A DNA stretch of 64,000 bases from Mannheimia indoligenes (GCF_036880405.1 NZ_JBAJJM010000005.1:124001-188000); one strand, 5' to 3'; numbered from the stretch's first letter, positions 34,558 through 43,668 are shown. Translations and numbers: made by a program. The notes: generated by a model from the sequence alone, not told the origin.

Positions 34558-35732
34558 TGATAGCATAGTAAATAATAAACTATTCCAGCCGTAATCGTAC
34601 ATAACGCCATTGCATACAACATTGGGGCTTCGCTGGTAATTGCAATATGGGAAAGCCCTGCCCCGACAAGCGAGGCAATGCCAAATCGTGCCGTACCGGC
34701 AACGCCGTTTGCGGTGCCTGCCATTTGTGGGTAGCGGTCTAAAATGGCGGCGGAGGCATTGCTGCCGATGGTGGAAAGCATTCCGATATAAAACGGTACG
34801 CCTAATGCCATCGCCCAGAAACCAAGTTCAAACATCGCAGTTAAGGCTAGCCAAATTCCAGCTAGCACTTGTAAGGCTAAGGCAATTTGCAGCATTCTTT
34901 CCGAGCCGACTTTAACCACCATTTTGCTGTTGATGGCGGTCATAATCACCATTACCACCATATTTAAGCCGAAGAAGTAGCCAAAATATTCCTGCGAAAT
35001 GCCGTAAATGCCGATGTAAACAATCGAGCCTGAGGTAAGAAAACAGAAAATACCGGCAAAAGTTAAACCGCCAATTAATACATAACCTAAGGTAGGCTTA
35101 TGCAATAAAAGTTCAGAGAAGTTTTTCAGGCTTTTGCCAAAACTCAGCGGTAAACGTTTTTCTTTGGGCAAGGTTTCGGGGATTTTCCAGCTGATTAACG
35201 CCACGCAAAGCAGCCCCATTGCCATCAACACATAAAAAATCGAATGCCAGTGGAAATATTTCGCCACATAACCGCCAATAATTGGGGCAAGCAGCGGAGC
35301 GAGCATTGAAATAATCATAATGATCGACATTAAACGGGCAAATTGATTTTTCTCGAACAGATCCCGCACCAATGCCCCAAGCACCACCGCAGGGGCAGAG
35401 GCACATAATCCTTGAATTAAACGCAATATATAGAAAGTGTTGATATTTTCCACTTGCGTGAGGAAATAGGCAGCGATTGCCGAACCAATCAGCCCGATTA
35501 AAATAATGACCTTTCTTCCGAAACTATCTGCTATCGGCCCCCAGAAAAGCTGCCCGCAGCCGAAACCTAATGTAAATAAGGCTAAGGTGGTTTGCACCTT
35601 TTCTTGCGAGACGGCTAAATCTTTGGCGATATCCAAAAACGATGGCAAGTACATATCAATCGCCAAAGGTGGCATCATCGCCATCATTCCCAAAATGATA
35701 AAAAAACTGGCGGCAGGTCTTTTATTTTCCAT
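34548..35732 (-). CDS. bcr: Bcr/CflA family drug efflux transporter
   Basis: This major facilitator protein of 394 residues has about twelve hydrophobic segments, and the DHA1 motif A region WGPIADSFGRKVII after helix 2. Homologues export bicyclomycin, sulfonamides or other small molecules by proton antiport. Its start overlaps the stop of rsuA by one base (TAATG), the same neighbour relation as in E. coli. The natural substrate in this organism cannot be deduced. Confidence 0.88.
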   Translation of the reverse strand: MENKRPAASFFIILGMMAMMPPLAIDMYLPSFLDIAKDLAVSQEKVQTTLALFTLGFGCGQLFWGPIADSFGRKVIILIGLIGSAIAAYFLTQVENINTFYILRLIQGLCASAPAVVLGALVRDLFEKNQFARLMSIIMIISMLAPLLAPIIGGYVAKYFHWHSIFYVLMAMGLLCVALISWKIPETLPKEKRLPLSFGKSLKNFSELLLHKPTLGYVLIGGLTFAGIFCFLTSGSIVYIGIYGISQEYFGYFFGLNMVVMVIMTAINSKMVVKVGSERMLQIALALQVLAGIWLALTAMFELGFWAMALGVPFYIGMLSTIGSNASAAILDRYPQMAGTANGVAGTARFGIASLVGAGLSHIAITSEAPMLYAMALCTITAGIVYYLLCYQKH

Positions 35733-36424
35733 TAGAAACTCTCAATTTCGGCTTGTGTGAGCGGGCGGAATTCGCCTTCGGCTAAGGTTTCGTCTAACAC
35801 CACATCGCCAATTCGCCAACGGTGCAAGGCTTCCACTTTATTGCCTAAGGCTGCAAACATTCGCTTGACTTGGTGGTAACGCCCCTCGCTGATGGTCAGA
35901 TTCACATTGTAATCATCTAAGATTTCAAGCTGAGCCGGTAAAGTCGGATCTTTTTCGCCACGCAGTAAAATACCCTCCGCAAGTTTTTCAGCATAAAAAT
36001 CTTCGACAGGATCTGCCAACGTTACCAAATAAGTTTTTTCGCAATGGTGCTTTGGCGAGGTAATACGGTGCGACCATTTGCCGTCATCGGTTAATAGCAC
36101 CAGCCCTGTGGTATCAACATCTAACCGCCCTGCCGTATGTAGTTTAGTCATCAGCGGATAGTCAAAAAATTGGAACACGGTTGGATATTCTCCGTCATCG
36201 TGTGAACAAATATAGCCTTGCGGCTTATAGAGCATAAAATATTGCCCCTCTTCCACCCATTTAAGAGGCTCACCTTGGTAGCAAATTTCATCGTCTTGGC
36301 TGATTTTAGCCGCTCCGCTTTTTTCAATTTTACCATTAACGGTCACTTCACCGATTTTCAATACTTTCGCTGCTTGGGAACGGGTTAAGCCGGTGTTTTC
36401 GGCAATGAATTTATCTAAACGCAT
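35732..36424 (-). CDS. rsuA: 16S rRNA pseudouridine(516) synthase RsuA
   Basis: RsuA makes the single pseudouridine of 16S rRNA. The 230-residue protein has an N-terminal S4 RNA-binding domain (about 1-60) and the catalytic motif GRLDVDTTGLVLLTDDG with D102, as in the E. coli enzyme. The stop overlaps the bcr start by one base, so the two are translationally coupled. Confidence 0.95.
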   Translation of the reverse strand: MRLDKFIAENTGLTRSQAAKVLKIGEVTVNGKIEKSGAAKISQDDEICYQGEPLKWVEEGQYFMLYKPQGYICSHDDGEYPTVFQFFDYPLMTKLHTAGRLDVDTTGLVLLTDDGKWSHRITSPKHHCEKTYLVTLADPVEDFYAEKLAEGILLRGEKDPTLPAQLEILDDYNVNLTISEGRYHQVKRMFAALGNKVEALHRWRIGDVVLDETLAEGEFRPLTQAEIESF

Positions 36425-36462
36425 AGTTTCTCTTTTCTTTATAATTTACATTTGGACACGTT

Positions 36463-36625
36463 CCCTCTTTGAGCCGTGAGGGGCTAGGGGAGATTTGGCA
36501 GGAGAGATTAGCGAAGAGAATAAACAAATAATGCAAAAATCAACAATATTGATAATTTCAAAAGCTATTTTCTCCGTTTATTACTTCTGCCAAATCTCCC
36601 CCTCCCCCTCTTTGCTAAAGAGGGG
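36463..36625. repeat. MITE-like inverted repeat between rsuA and menC
   Basis: Two arms of about 40 bases (36463-36502 and 36585-36625) are imperfect inverted copies. Each contains GGGGAGATTTGGCAG and a CCCTCTTT...GAGGGG sub-hairpin, separated by an AT-rich centre of about 80 bases. There is no coding capacity. The structure suggests a non-autonomous mobile element or a large dispersed hairpin repeat. Confidence 0.6.
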
Positions 36626-36654
36626 AGCTATATTCTTTTAAAAATTAATCTCAA

Positions 36655-37611
36655 TTATAGCACAACTTCCCACACAAATTGGCTCTGTTCGTCCACCAAC
36701 GGCAACGCAGATCCCTGCCATTCTCGCAATAATTGATGTTGCATTAAATTCAACGTATCTAACCCCGGCGTACTATTTGGCGTGTATTGAAAAGCAACAC
36801 GAGCAAGTTGGGTTAGCCCTAAACTGCTTTCAAGGCTGGAGCTGATAACCACAGTAATTCCTAAATTATGAGCTTGTTCAATCAAGCTTTTACATTTTTC
36901 GATTGAGCCAATAAGAGTCGGTTTTAGCACAATAGCGGTCAAATTTTGCTCTTTTTTTACCAAAAAATTCGGCTCTCGCACCGTTTCATCCCACGCGATC
37001 GCAATGTGGGTTTGCTTGGCAAATTGTCGGGAGAGTTCCGGAGTTTGGCAGGGTTCTTCGATAAATTGGATTCTTGGCTTCTTAGCATTTGCAATTTTTT
37101 CGGCAAATTTAACCGCTTGTTCTAAACTCCATAGGCGGTTGGCATCAAGCCTGAGTTGTAAATTTGGGAAAGTACTTAACAATAGATCCGCTTGTTCGCC
37201 CTCGCTTTCAGGATTTACGCCGATTTTTAATTTACCGAGCCTAACCGTAGGCTGAAATTTCGCAAAATCACCATAGCATAAAACGGCAGATTGGTAATTG
37301 CCCTGCTCGCCTAATTCGCCATTTAATTCTGCCAACGCACAACTTAATCCAAAGGCAACGGAGGGAAATAAGGAACCCAATTCTGTTTCTTGCCCGATTT
37401 GCCACGCTTTCAGCCACGCTTTGGCTTGATGTTCCGCTTGTTCTAACGATTCTTCACTAAAAGTCGGAAGTGGTGCAATTTCCCCCCAGCCGATTTGCTC
37501 GTTTTGCTGGAGTTTGACGATTAAACCTTCCCGCTCGGTTAAAGTCTGTTTGCGTAATACCACGCCTGTTTGAATCGGTAAGCGGTAGCGATAAAGCTGA
37601 ACTTGTCGCAT
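36655..37611 (-). CDS. menC: o-Succinylbenzoate synthase MenC
   Basis: MenC dehydrates SHCHC to o-succinylbenzoate in menaquinone synthesis. It is an enolase-superfamily enzyme; the 318-residue protein shows the barrel motifs LRLDANRLW, FIEEPC and IAWDETVREP that supply the metal-binding acidic residues, and AIVLKPTLIGS with a conserved lysine. No other men gene is near. The upstream 147 bases contain an uptake signal and lead to the divergent metG. Confidence 0.93.
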   Translation of the reverse strand: MRQVQLYRYRLPIQTGVVLRKQTLTEREGLIVKLQQNEQIGWGEIAPLPTFSEESLEQAEHQAKAWLKAWQIGQETELGSLFPSVAFGLSCALAELNGELGEQGNYQSAVLCYGDFAKFQPTVRLGKLKIGVNPESEGEQADLLLSTFPNLQLRLDANRLWSLEQAVKFAEKIANAKKPRIQFIEEPCQTPELSRQFAKQTHIAIAWDETVREPNFLVKKEQNLTAIVLKPTLIGSIEKCKSLIEQAHNLGITVVISSSLESSLGLTQLARVAFQYTPNSTPGLDTLNLMQHQLLREWQGSALPLVDEQSQFVWEVVL

Positions 37612-37758
37612 CGATTATCCCCAATTATTTGCAAAATTTAATGATTATTCTACCGCTTGTTGGCGTAAAGCCCTAATAAATTCAAGCGAGCTAGTAAATT
37701 TCACGGTTTTGGGCTAAAATATGCGGCAAATTTTTACAGAAAATTAACGAGAAAAAGA

Positions 37759-39828
37759 ATGTCTAACCAAAAACGAAAAATGCTTGTTACTTGTGCCTTG
37801 CCTTACGCTAACGGTGCAATTCATTTAGGTCATATGCTTGAGCATATTCAAGCGGATATTTGGGTGCGTTTTCAACGTATGCGTGGCAACGAGGTGCATT
37901 TTGTGTGTGCCGATGATGCACACGGCACGCCAATTATGCTTAACGCCAATAAATTAGGCATTACCCCTGAGCAACTTATCGAAAAAGCCAAAGCCGATCA
38001 TATTGCCGATTTTGAAGGCTTTAATATCAGCTTTGATAATTATCACTCAACCCACAGCGAAGAAAACCGTGAAATCACGAGTGAAATCTATAAAAAATTG
38101 CGTGCGAATGGTTTTATCAAAAGCAAAGTGATTTCTCAGCTTTTCGACCCTGAAAAAAATATGTTCCTGCCAGATCGTTTTGTGAAAGGTACTTGCCCGA
38201 AATGTAAAGCGGAAGATCAATATGGCGATAACTGCGAAGTGTGTGCCTCTACTTATAGCCCGATGGATTTGATTAATCCACGTTCGGCAGTTTCCGGCTC
38301 AACACCTGTGGTGAAAGAATCTGAGCATTTCTTCTTTGATTTACCAAGTTTTGAGGGAATGTTAAAAGAGTGGACACGCTCCGGCTCGCTACAATCTGAA
38401 ATTGCCAACAAAATGCAAGAGTGGTTTGAAAGTGGCTTGCAGCAATGGGACATCAGCCGTGATGCCCCTTATTTCGGCTTTGAAATTCCCGATGCACCGG
38501 GCAAATTCTTCTATGTGTGGCTTGATGCCCCTATCGGCTATATGGCATCGTTTAAAAATTTATGCGACCGTCAAGGCATCAATTTCGATGAATTTTGGCA
38601 AAAAGATTCGCAAACCGAGCTTTATCACTTTATCGGAAAAGATATTGTCTATTTCCACAGTCTGTTCTGGCCGGCGATGTTAGAAGGTAGCGGCTATCGC
38701 AAGCCTACTAATGTTTTTGCTCACGGTTATGTAACGGTAGACGGAGCGAAGATGTCGAAATCTCGTGGTACATTCATTCAAGCCAGCACCTATTTGAAAC
38801 ATATCGACCCTGAATGTTTACGTTATTACTATGCGGCTAAATTAAACGACCGCATTGAAGATTTAGACTTCAGCCTTGATGATTTCGTACAACGTGTAAA
38901 TAGCGATATCGTTAATAAATTAGTGAACCTTGCCTCTCGTAATGCCGGCTTTATCACCAAACGTTTTGAAGGCAAATTAGCGGATAAATTGGACGATGAA
39001 GCCCTATTCAATGATTTCATCGCACAGGCGGAAACCATTGCCAATTACTATGAAAGCCGTGAATTTAACAAGGCAATTCGTGTAATTATGGAGTTAACCG
39101 ATAAAGCGAATAAATATATTGACGACAAAGCTCCTTGGGTGATCGCAAAAGAAGAAGGCAAAGATGCGGAATTACAAGCGGTTTGCTCAATGGGTATTGA
39201 ATTATTCCGCATTTTAATGAGCTACTTAAAACCGGTACTACCGCAACTGGCAGCTCGTTCAGAGGCGTTTTTACAAACCACATTAACGTGGGATAACATC
39301 GCTACCCCATTATTAGGGCACACCGTTGCACCGTTTAAATCACTCTTCTCACGTCTTGAGAAAAAACAGATTGATGCGGTCATTGACGAAACCAAAGCGT
39401 TATTTGCAGATGCTCAAAAAGAAACGAAAAAATCAGAAGAGAAAAAAGGAAAACAAGCGGTGGAAAACCAAAAAAATTCTGCAATCGAGCCGATTGCTCC
39501 AGAAATCACCATTGATGATTTTGCAAAATTAGATTTACGTGCGGCTAAAGTCTTACACTGCGAAGCTGTGCCAAAATCAGACAAAATGTTGCGTTTTGAG
39601 CTAGACTTAGGCGACCACAAACGCCAAGTATTCTCAGGCATTAAAGCGGCTTATCCAAACCCGGAAGAGTTAATCGGACGTTTTGTGATCGTGATTGCAA
39701 ACCTCGCACCTCGTAAAATGTCGTTTGGATTGTCTGAGGGAATGATCTTATCAGCCGGCACAGGCGGTGCAAATTTATTCTTGTTAGATGCAGACAGCGG
39801 TGTACAGCCTGGTATGCAGGTAAAATAG
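37759..39828 (+). CDS. metG: Methionyl-tRNA synthetase MetG
   Basis: MetG charges tRNA-Met. The 689-residue class I synthetase has the HIGH-like motif H22-LGH-25, KMSKS at 331-335, and a zinc finger CPKC...CEVC within the CP domain. A charged linker rich in Lys, Glu and Gln (about 545-580) connects to a C-terminal EMAP/OB-fold tRNA-binding domain (about 590-689, TIDDFAKLDLRAAKV). Two uptake signals lie inside the gene, one in the linker where sequence is poorly constrained. GAGAAAAAG precedes the ATG. ndk follows after 9 bases. Confidence 0.97.
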   Translation: MSNQKRKMLVTCALPYANGAIHLGHMLEHIQADIWVRFQRMRGNEVHFVCADDAHGTPIMLNANKLGITPEQLIEKAKADHIADFEGFNISFDNYHSTHSEENREITSEIYKKLRANGFIKSKVISQLFDPEKNMFLPDRFVKGTCPKCKAEDQYGDNCEVCASTYSPMDLINPRSAVSGSTPVVKESEHFFFDLPSFEGMLKEWTRSGSLQSEIANKMQEWFESGLQQWDISRDAPYFGFEIPDAPGKFFYVWLDAPIGYMASFKNLCDRQGINFDEFWQKDSQTELYHFIGKDIVYFHSLFWPAMLEGSGYRKPTNVFAHGYVTVDGAKMSKSRGTFIQASTYLKHIDPECLRYYYAAKLNDRIEDLDFSLDDFVQRVNSDIVNKLVNLASRNAGFITKRFEGKLADKLDDEALFNDFIAQAETIANYYESREFNKAIRVIMELTDKANKYIDDKAPWVIAKEEGKDAELQAVCSMGIELFRILMSYLKPVLPQLAARSEAFLQTTLTWDNIATPLLGHTVAPFKSLFSRLEKKQIDAVIDETKALFADAQKETKKSEEKKGKQAVENQKNSAIEPIAPEITIDDFAKLDLRAAKVLHCEAVPKSDKMLRFELDLGDHKRQVFSGIKAAYPNPEELIGRFVIVIANLAPRKMSFGLSEGMILSAGTGGANLFLLDADSGVQPGMQVK

Positions 39829-39837
39829 GAGAACAGT

Positions 39838-40254
39838 ATGATTCAACAAACTCTTTCTATTATTAAACCGGATGCCACACGTCGTAATTTAATAGGGCAA
39901 GTGTTGGCTGAAATTGAAAAAGGCGGACTAAAAGTCAAAGCACTGAAAATGTTGCATTTAACCGCAGAACAAGCAGGTGGGTTCTATGCAGAACATCAAG
40001 GCAAAGAATTTTTCGAGCCGTTAGTGGCATTTATGACGAGCGAGCCGATAGTGGTTGCCGTATTAGAAGGCGAAAATGCCGTTCAGCACTACCGAGCGTT
40101 AATGGGGGCGACTGATCCAACAAAACGTGAAAAAGGCACAATCCGTGATAAATTTGCATTAAGCTACCGTGAAAATTCCGTTCACGGTTCTGATTCGGAA
40201 GAATCGGCAAAACGTGAAATTGCTTATTTCTTCGTGCCGAGTGAAATTGTATGA
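39838..40254 (+). CDS. ndk: Nucleoside diphosphate kinase Ndk
   Basis: Ndk equilibrates nucleoside triphosphate pools through a phosphohistidine. The 138-residue protein contains the signature NSVHGSDSEESA with the active-site H116, and the N-terminal TLSIIKPDATRRNLIG. It starts 9 bases after metG with AGGAG in between, so it is cotranscribed with metG. A palindromic repeat follows the stop. Confidence 0.96.
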   Translation: MIQQTLSIIKPDATRRNLIGQVLAEIEKGGLKVKALKMLHLTAEQAGGFYAEHQGKEFFEPLVAFMTSEPIVVAVLEGENAVQHYRALMGATDPTKREKGTIRDKFALSYRENSVHGSDSEESAKREIAYFFVPSEIV

Positions 40255-40260
40255 TTTTAA

Positions 40261-40310
40261 CTAGGGGCTAATTGAAAAACGTAGGGGCTAATTGCAATTA
40301 GCCCCTACAA
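40261..40310. repeat. palindromic repeat between ndk and greA
   Basis: GTAGGGGCTAATTG (40281-40294) is followed immediately by its exact complement (40295-40308), a 28-bp perfect palindrome. A partial direct copy, CTAGGGGCTAATTG, precedes it at 40261-40274. The unit sits between convergent ndk and greA and may also serve as terminator. Confidence 0.65.
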
Positions 40311-40312
40311 GA

Positions 40313-40789
40313 TTAAATATACTCTACGCCGACAATGTCAAATTCCACTTTACCGCCAGGCGTGGTAATACTCACAGAATCATCAACTTCTTTGCCAACT
40401 AAGCCACGAGCAATCGGTGAATTAACAGAAATTAAGCCCTCTTTGATGTTCGCTTCATCATCACCTACAATGCGGTAGGTAACTTCTTCATCTGTTTCTG
40501 CATTAACTAATTGCACTGTTGCACCAAAAATCACTTTGCCATTATTGGTCATTTTTGTTACATCAATAATTTGAGCGTTACCTAATTTACCCTCAATTTC
40601 TTGAATACGACCTTCGCAGAAACCTTGCTGCTCACGAGCGGCGTGATATTCCGCATTCTCTTTTAAATCGCCGTGTTCTCGGGCTTCGGCAATGGCATCA
40701 ATAATCTGCGGGCGACGCACATTTTTCAAAAAATCCAATTCTTCACGCAGTTGCTCTGCACCACGCACAGTCATAGGAATTTGTTTCAT
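40313..40789 (-). CDS. greA: Transcription elongation factor GreA
   Basis: GreA stimulates transcript cleavage by stalled RNA polymerase. The 158-residue protein has an N-terminal coiled coil with the acidic tip and the signature HGDLKENAEYHAAREQQ, and a C-terminal FKBP-like domain. The ATG at 40789 gives the E. coli length; the frame extends to 40852 without family support. It is divergent from dacB, as in E. coli. Confidence 0.96.
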   Translation of the reverse strand: MKQIPMTVRGAEQLREELDFLKNVRRPQIIDAIAEAREHGDLKENAEYHAAREQQGFCEGRIQEIEGKLGNAQIIDVTKMTNNGKVIFGATVQLVNAETDEEVTYRIVGDDEANIKEGLISVNSPIARGLVGKEVDDSVSITTPGGKVEFDIVGVEYI

Positions 40790-40885
40790 TAAGTCTGTTT
40801 CCTTACTAAAAATTATCGGTTTACGAATGAAATTGAAAGGGCTATTATTCAATTTCTAACTAAAAATTTCAACTCCCCTTTTATT

Positions 40886-42331
40886 ATGATTTTTAAAAAC
40901 GCCACTCGCACTTTTTTTCAGAAATTTATCTTATCCACATTACTTATTCCAAGCCTTGTACAAGCAGAAATTAATGCTGAAGAACTCATTCAAACCTTGC
41001 CAGCTGGCACTTCAGTGAGTTTTATTGCTAAAAACTTAGACACTAATCAGATTATCACTCAGCATCAAAGTGATGTTTTTATGCTACCGGCAAGCACTCA
41101 GAAAGTGTTTACGGCATTAGCAGCAAAATTAACCTTAAGTGATGAATTTCGCTTTCAAACCGCTCTTTTAACGAATGGCACGGTTGAAAACGGCGTGTTA
41201 AAAGGTAACTTAATTGCCCGTTTTACCGGTGATCCGGAGCTCACAAGCGGTCAAATTTATCAATTAATTAGCAAATTAAAGCAACAAGGTATCAACAAAA
41301 TTGAAGGGGATTTAATTTTAGATACGTCCGTTTTTGCCAGCCACGACAAAGCTTCCGGCTGGATTTGGAATGATTTAACAATGTGCTTTAACGCCCCACC
41401 GGCAGCGATTAATATTGATAGAAACTGCTTTTATGTTACGCTAAATGCCGATCAACCAATAGGCGAATTTGCCAAAGTGGATGTGCCTTCTGCCTATCCT
41501 GTACAGGTATTCAGTGCTGCTTATGTTGTAGATAGCAAAGAAGCCCCTTTTTGCCAACTTGATGTGGTGGTTCACGATAACAATCGCTATCAAATTAAAG
41601 GCTGTATGGCTCGCCAATCCAAACCGTTTGGGTTAAGTTTCTCAGTGCAAGCTCCTACCAACTATGGGGCAAATATCATCAATAAACATTTGAAAAGTCT
41701 AGGCATTGAGTTTAACGGACAGCTAAAAGAGCCTTTAACGCCACAAGCAGGCACAGTATTAGCCGAACACTATTCAGAGCCATTGACTGTATTACTTAAA
41801 AAAATGATGAAAAAATCGGATAACCAAATTGCTGATGCCTTGTTTAGAACCGTTGCCAATAAACAACATAACCGTCCTGCTTCTTTTCAGTTAGGTAGTT
41901 ATGTAATTCGCCAACTGTTAAAATCAAAAGCCAATATTGATTTTAAAAATAGTGTTGTTGCCGATGGTTCAGGGCTTTCCCGCCATAATCAAATAAGTGC
42001 GAATACAATGCTAGACACTCTTGAATATATTGCACAAAATGAAGAAACATTACGCTTATTTGAAACCTTCCCGATTGCAGGCGTAGATGGCACTATTTCA
42101 GGTAGAGGTTCAATTTCCACCGAACCGCTGGCGAAAAATCTGATTGCCAAAACAGGGGCATTAAAGGGTGTTTATAACCTTGCCGGCTTTATGAAAAATG
42201 CACGCGGTGAGCGAATTGCCTTCGTGCAATTTATTAGTGGTTATTCCACAGGCGAGCTGGAAAGTAAAACCAAACGAGCTCCACTGAACACCTTTGAAAA
42301 TCGATTTTATATGGCGTTGTTTAATGAATAA
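40886..42331 (+). CDS. dacB: D-alanyl-D-alanine carboxypeptidase/endopeptidase DacB (PBP4)
   Basis: DacB is a periplasmic penicillin-binding protein that trims and cleaves peptidoglycan cross-links. It has a signal peptide (about 1-27, ending LVQA), the active-site S70-TQK-73, the SDN motif in KKSDNQIAD, and KTG in LIAKTGALKG. The 481-residue length fits the class C family. A GIY-YIG gene follows after 14 bases on the same strand, an unusual partner. Confidence 0.95.
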   Translation: MIFKNATRTFFQKFILSTLLIPSLVQAEINAEELIQTLPAGTSVSFIAKNLDTNQIITQHQSDVFMLPASTQKVFTALAAKLTLSDEFRFQTALLTNGTVENGVLKGNLIARFTGDPELTSGQIYQLISKLKQQGINKIEGDLILDTSVFASHDKASGWIWNDLTMCFNAPPAAINIDRNCFYVTLNADQPIGEFAKVDVPSAYPVQVFSAAYVVDSKEAPFCQLDVVVHDNNRYQIKGCMARQSKPFGLSFSVQAPTNYGANIINKHLKSLGIEFNGQLKEPLTPQAGTVLAEHYSEPLTVLLKKMMKKSDNQIADALFRTVANKQHNRPASFQLGSYVIRQLLKSKANIDFKNSVVADGSGLSRHNQISANTMLDTLEYIAQNEETLRLFETFPIAGVDGTISGRGSISTEPLAKNLIAKTGALKGVYNLAGFMKNARGERIAFVQFISGYSTGELESKTKRAPLNTFENRFYMALFNE

Positions 42332-42345
42332 GGAAGACTATATTT

Positions 42346-43176
42346 ATGGTTACTCATACTGTTATTGTTACCGATAGAGGGCGAGATAATATTACGGTTT
42401 ACACGAAAGAACCTGCATTCTTTGTGATTGCAGACCGTACAGATTTTAATGCTCTCAAGCATTTAGAAGAGGCAAATAAAGCAGGCATTTATATTTTATT
42501 GGGCGAAAATAAACGATATATCGGACAAGCTTCAGGTAAGATTTATGATCGTATCGCCAAGCATATTAAAGATGATACCAAAACTTGGTGGAATAAAATT
42601 ATTTTCTTTGGTCGAGAAGATGGACATTTAGATAAATCACAAACTGATTATCTTGAAAAAATACTCATCAATGAATTTAAGAATACCGATTTAATTCTTG
42701 AAAATGGCACTATCGGAAACACCTCTTATATTGACAAAACCAGTAAAATCAAAGCAAAAAATGTATTTGATATTGTACAAGAGATTATGGAAGAAGTGGC
42801 TCATATCAATATTTTTGAGAGTGAATTGAACAACGAGGAGCAATTATCAGAAGAAGCCTCATATTGTTGGATTGAACTTACTGATGGTACTAAAATTTCG
42901 GGGAGAAATTTTAGAGATAATCAAAAAAACTTCTTCAAGCATCTATTAAATTCTCATTATCGAGAGCTGGTCGAAAACTACATCAGAAAAGGAAAACCGA
43001 CATTAACACATTGTGTTGGTTCAGAGCCTTGCTACCGACCAAATGGTATGGCATATACAACAAAACTTGAAGACGGTATTTATCTCTATACACATTCATC
43101 AACGGCTCAACGCCGTAAATCAATTCAATCTTTTGCGGATAGTATCGGGCTAAAGATCACCTTCCATTGGGGGTAA
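42346..43176 (+). CDS. Orphan GIY-YIG domain protein of unknown function
   Basis: The 276-residue protein has an N-terminal region of about 45 residues, then a GIY-YIG nuclease-like core: G47-IY, Y58-IG, R69 after GKIYD, H73, and E104 in DYLEKILINEF, which match the usual catalytic pattern. A connecting segment (115-170) and a C-terminal part (171-276) with SYCWIELTDGTKISGRNF and DGIYLYTHSSTAQRRKSIQSF follow; I do not recognise the latter as a named domain. No signal peptide is seen, so a cytoplasmic nuclease is likely. It is 14 bases behind dacB and closed by an uptake-signal terminator, with no methyltransferase or other restriction gene nearby. Confidence 0.8.
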   Translation: MVTHTVIVTDRGRDNITVYTKEPAFFVIADRTDFNALKHLEEANKAGIYILLGENKRYIGQASGKIYDRIAKHIKDDTKTWWNKIIFFGREDGHLDKSQTDYLEKILINEFKNTDLILENGTIGNTSYIDKTSKIKAKNVFDIVQEIMEEVAHINIFESELNNEEQLSEEASYCWIELTDGTKISGRNFRDNQKNFFKHLLNSHYRELVENYIRKGKPTLTHCVGSEPCYRPNGMAYTTKLEDGIYLYTHSSTAQRRKSIQSFADSIGLKITFHWG

Positions 43177-43220
43177 ATACAAGCGGTCGTAAATTTTTCA
43201 TATTTTACGACCGCTTGTAT
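43177..43220. terminator. inverted uptake-signal terminator between GIY-YIG and GNAT genes
   Basis: ATACAAGCGGTCGTAAA (43177-43193) and its exact complement (43204-43220) make a 17-bp stem with a 10-base loop, directly after the stop codon, between convergent genes. Confidence 0.8.
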
Positions 43221-43225
43221 CTTCA

Positions 43226-43495
43226 TTAAGCAATTAAATCTCGATGGCTTCGCTGCATTTTGACATCAATATAGCTGCAGCTCGGCTTGATTTTTAATGC
43301 TTTTTCTTGGGCAAAAGCTATTAAGGCATTATAAAGCTCACCGGCAATTCCCTTGCCTTGAAAGACTTCATCAACCCTTGTGGTGTAGGCATCAATCACA
43401 TTTTCTTTGATGTAGCGGTAACGCAATGTGCCGGCTTTTACCCCACTTTCATCAATATACGCAAACTCAAAATTATCAAGATTGTGTTTAATCAT
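43226..43495 (-). CDS. Small GNAT-family N-acetyltransferase (YjdJ-like)
   Basis: The 89-residue protein fits the short GNAT subgroup (COG2388/YjdJ): beta strands FAYIDESGVKAGTLRYRYI and VIDAYTTRVDEVFQGKGIAGELYNALIAFA, the latter with the acetyl-CoA binding QGKGIA loop, and the C-terminal PSCSYIDVKMQRSH. Substrate unknown. It is monocistronic and divergent from purH. Confidence 0.85.
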   Translation of the reverse strand: MIKHNLDNFEFAYIDESGVKAGTLRYRYIKENVIDAYTTRVDEVFQGKGIAGELYNALIAFAQEKALKIKPSCSYIDVKMQRSHRDLIA

Positions 43496-43594
43496 AATTC
43501 CTCCGTTTTTTCACACATTCTACGCTGTTTGAGGCTCACTGCAAGCGGTTATTTTCGCAAAAAACTTTGCAAATTCGACCGCTTGCAGATGAAA

Positions 43595-43612
43595 AAAGCA
43601 AACGTTTGCTTT
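43595..43612. promoter_or_regulatory. PurR box upstream of purH
   Basis: AAAGCAAACGTTTGCTTT is a perfect 18-bp palindrome with the PurR core GCAAACGTTTGC. It immediately precedes a perfect -10 hexamer TATAAT (43612-43617), so a bound repressor would occlude the promoter. Confidence 0.9.
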
Positions 43613-43617
43613 ATAAT
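43612..43617 (+). promoter_or_regulatory. -10 element of the purH promoter
   Basis: TATAAT is a perfect -10 hexamer 52 bases before the purH ATG. The -35 region at the right distance falls in the sequence ATGAAA and is poor, so the promoter may depend mainly on the -10 and is overlapped by the PurR box. Confidence 0.65.
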
Positions 43618-43668
43618 ATCCGCCGTTTATTTCACATTTTAACACTCATTTTAAGGAACTTAGAAAAA

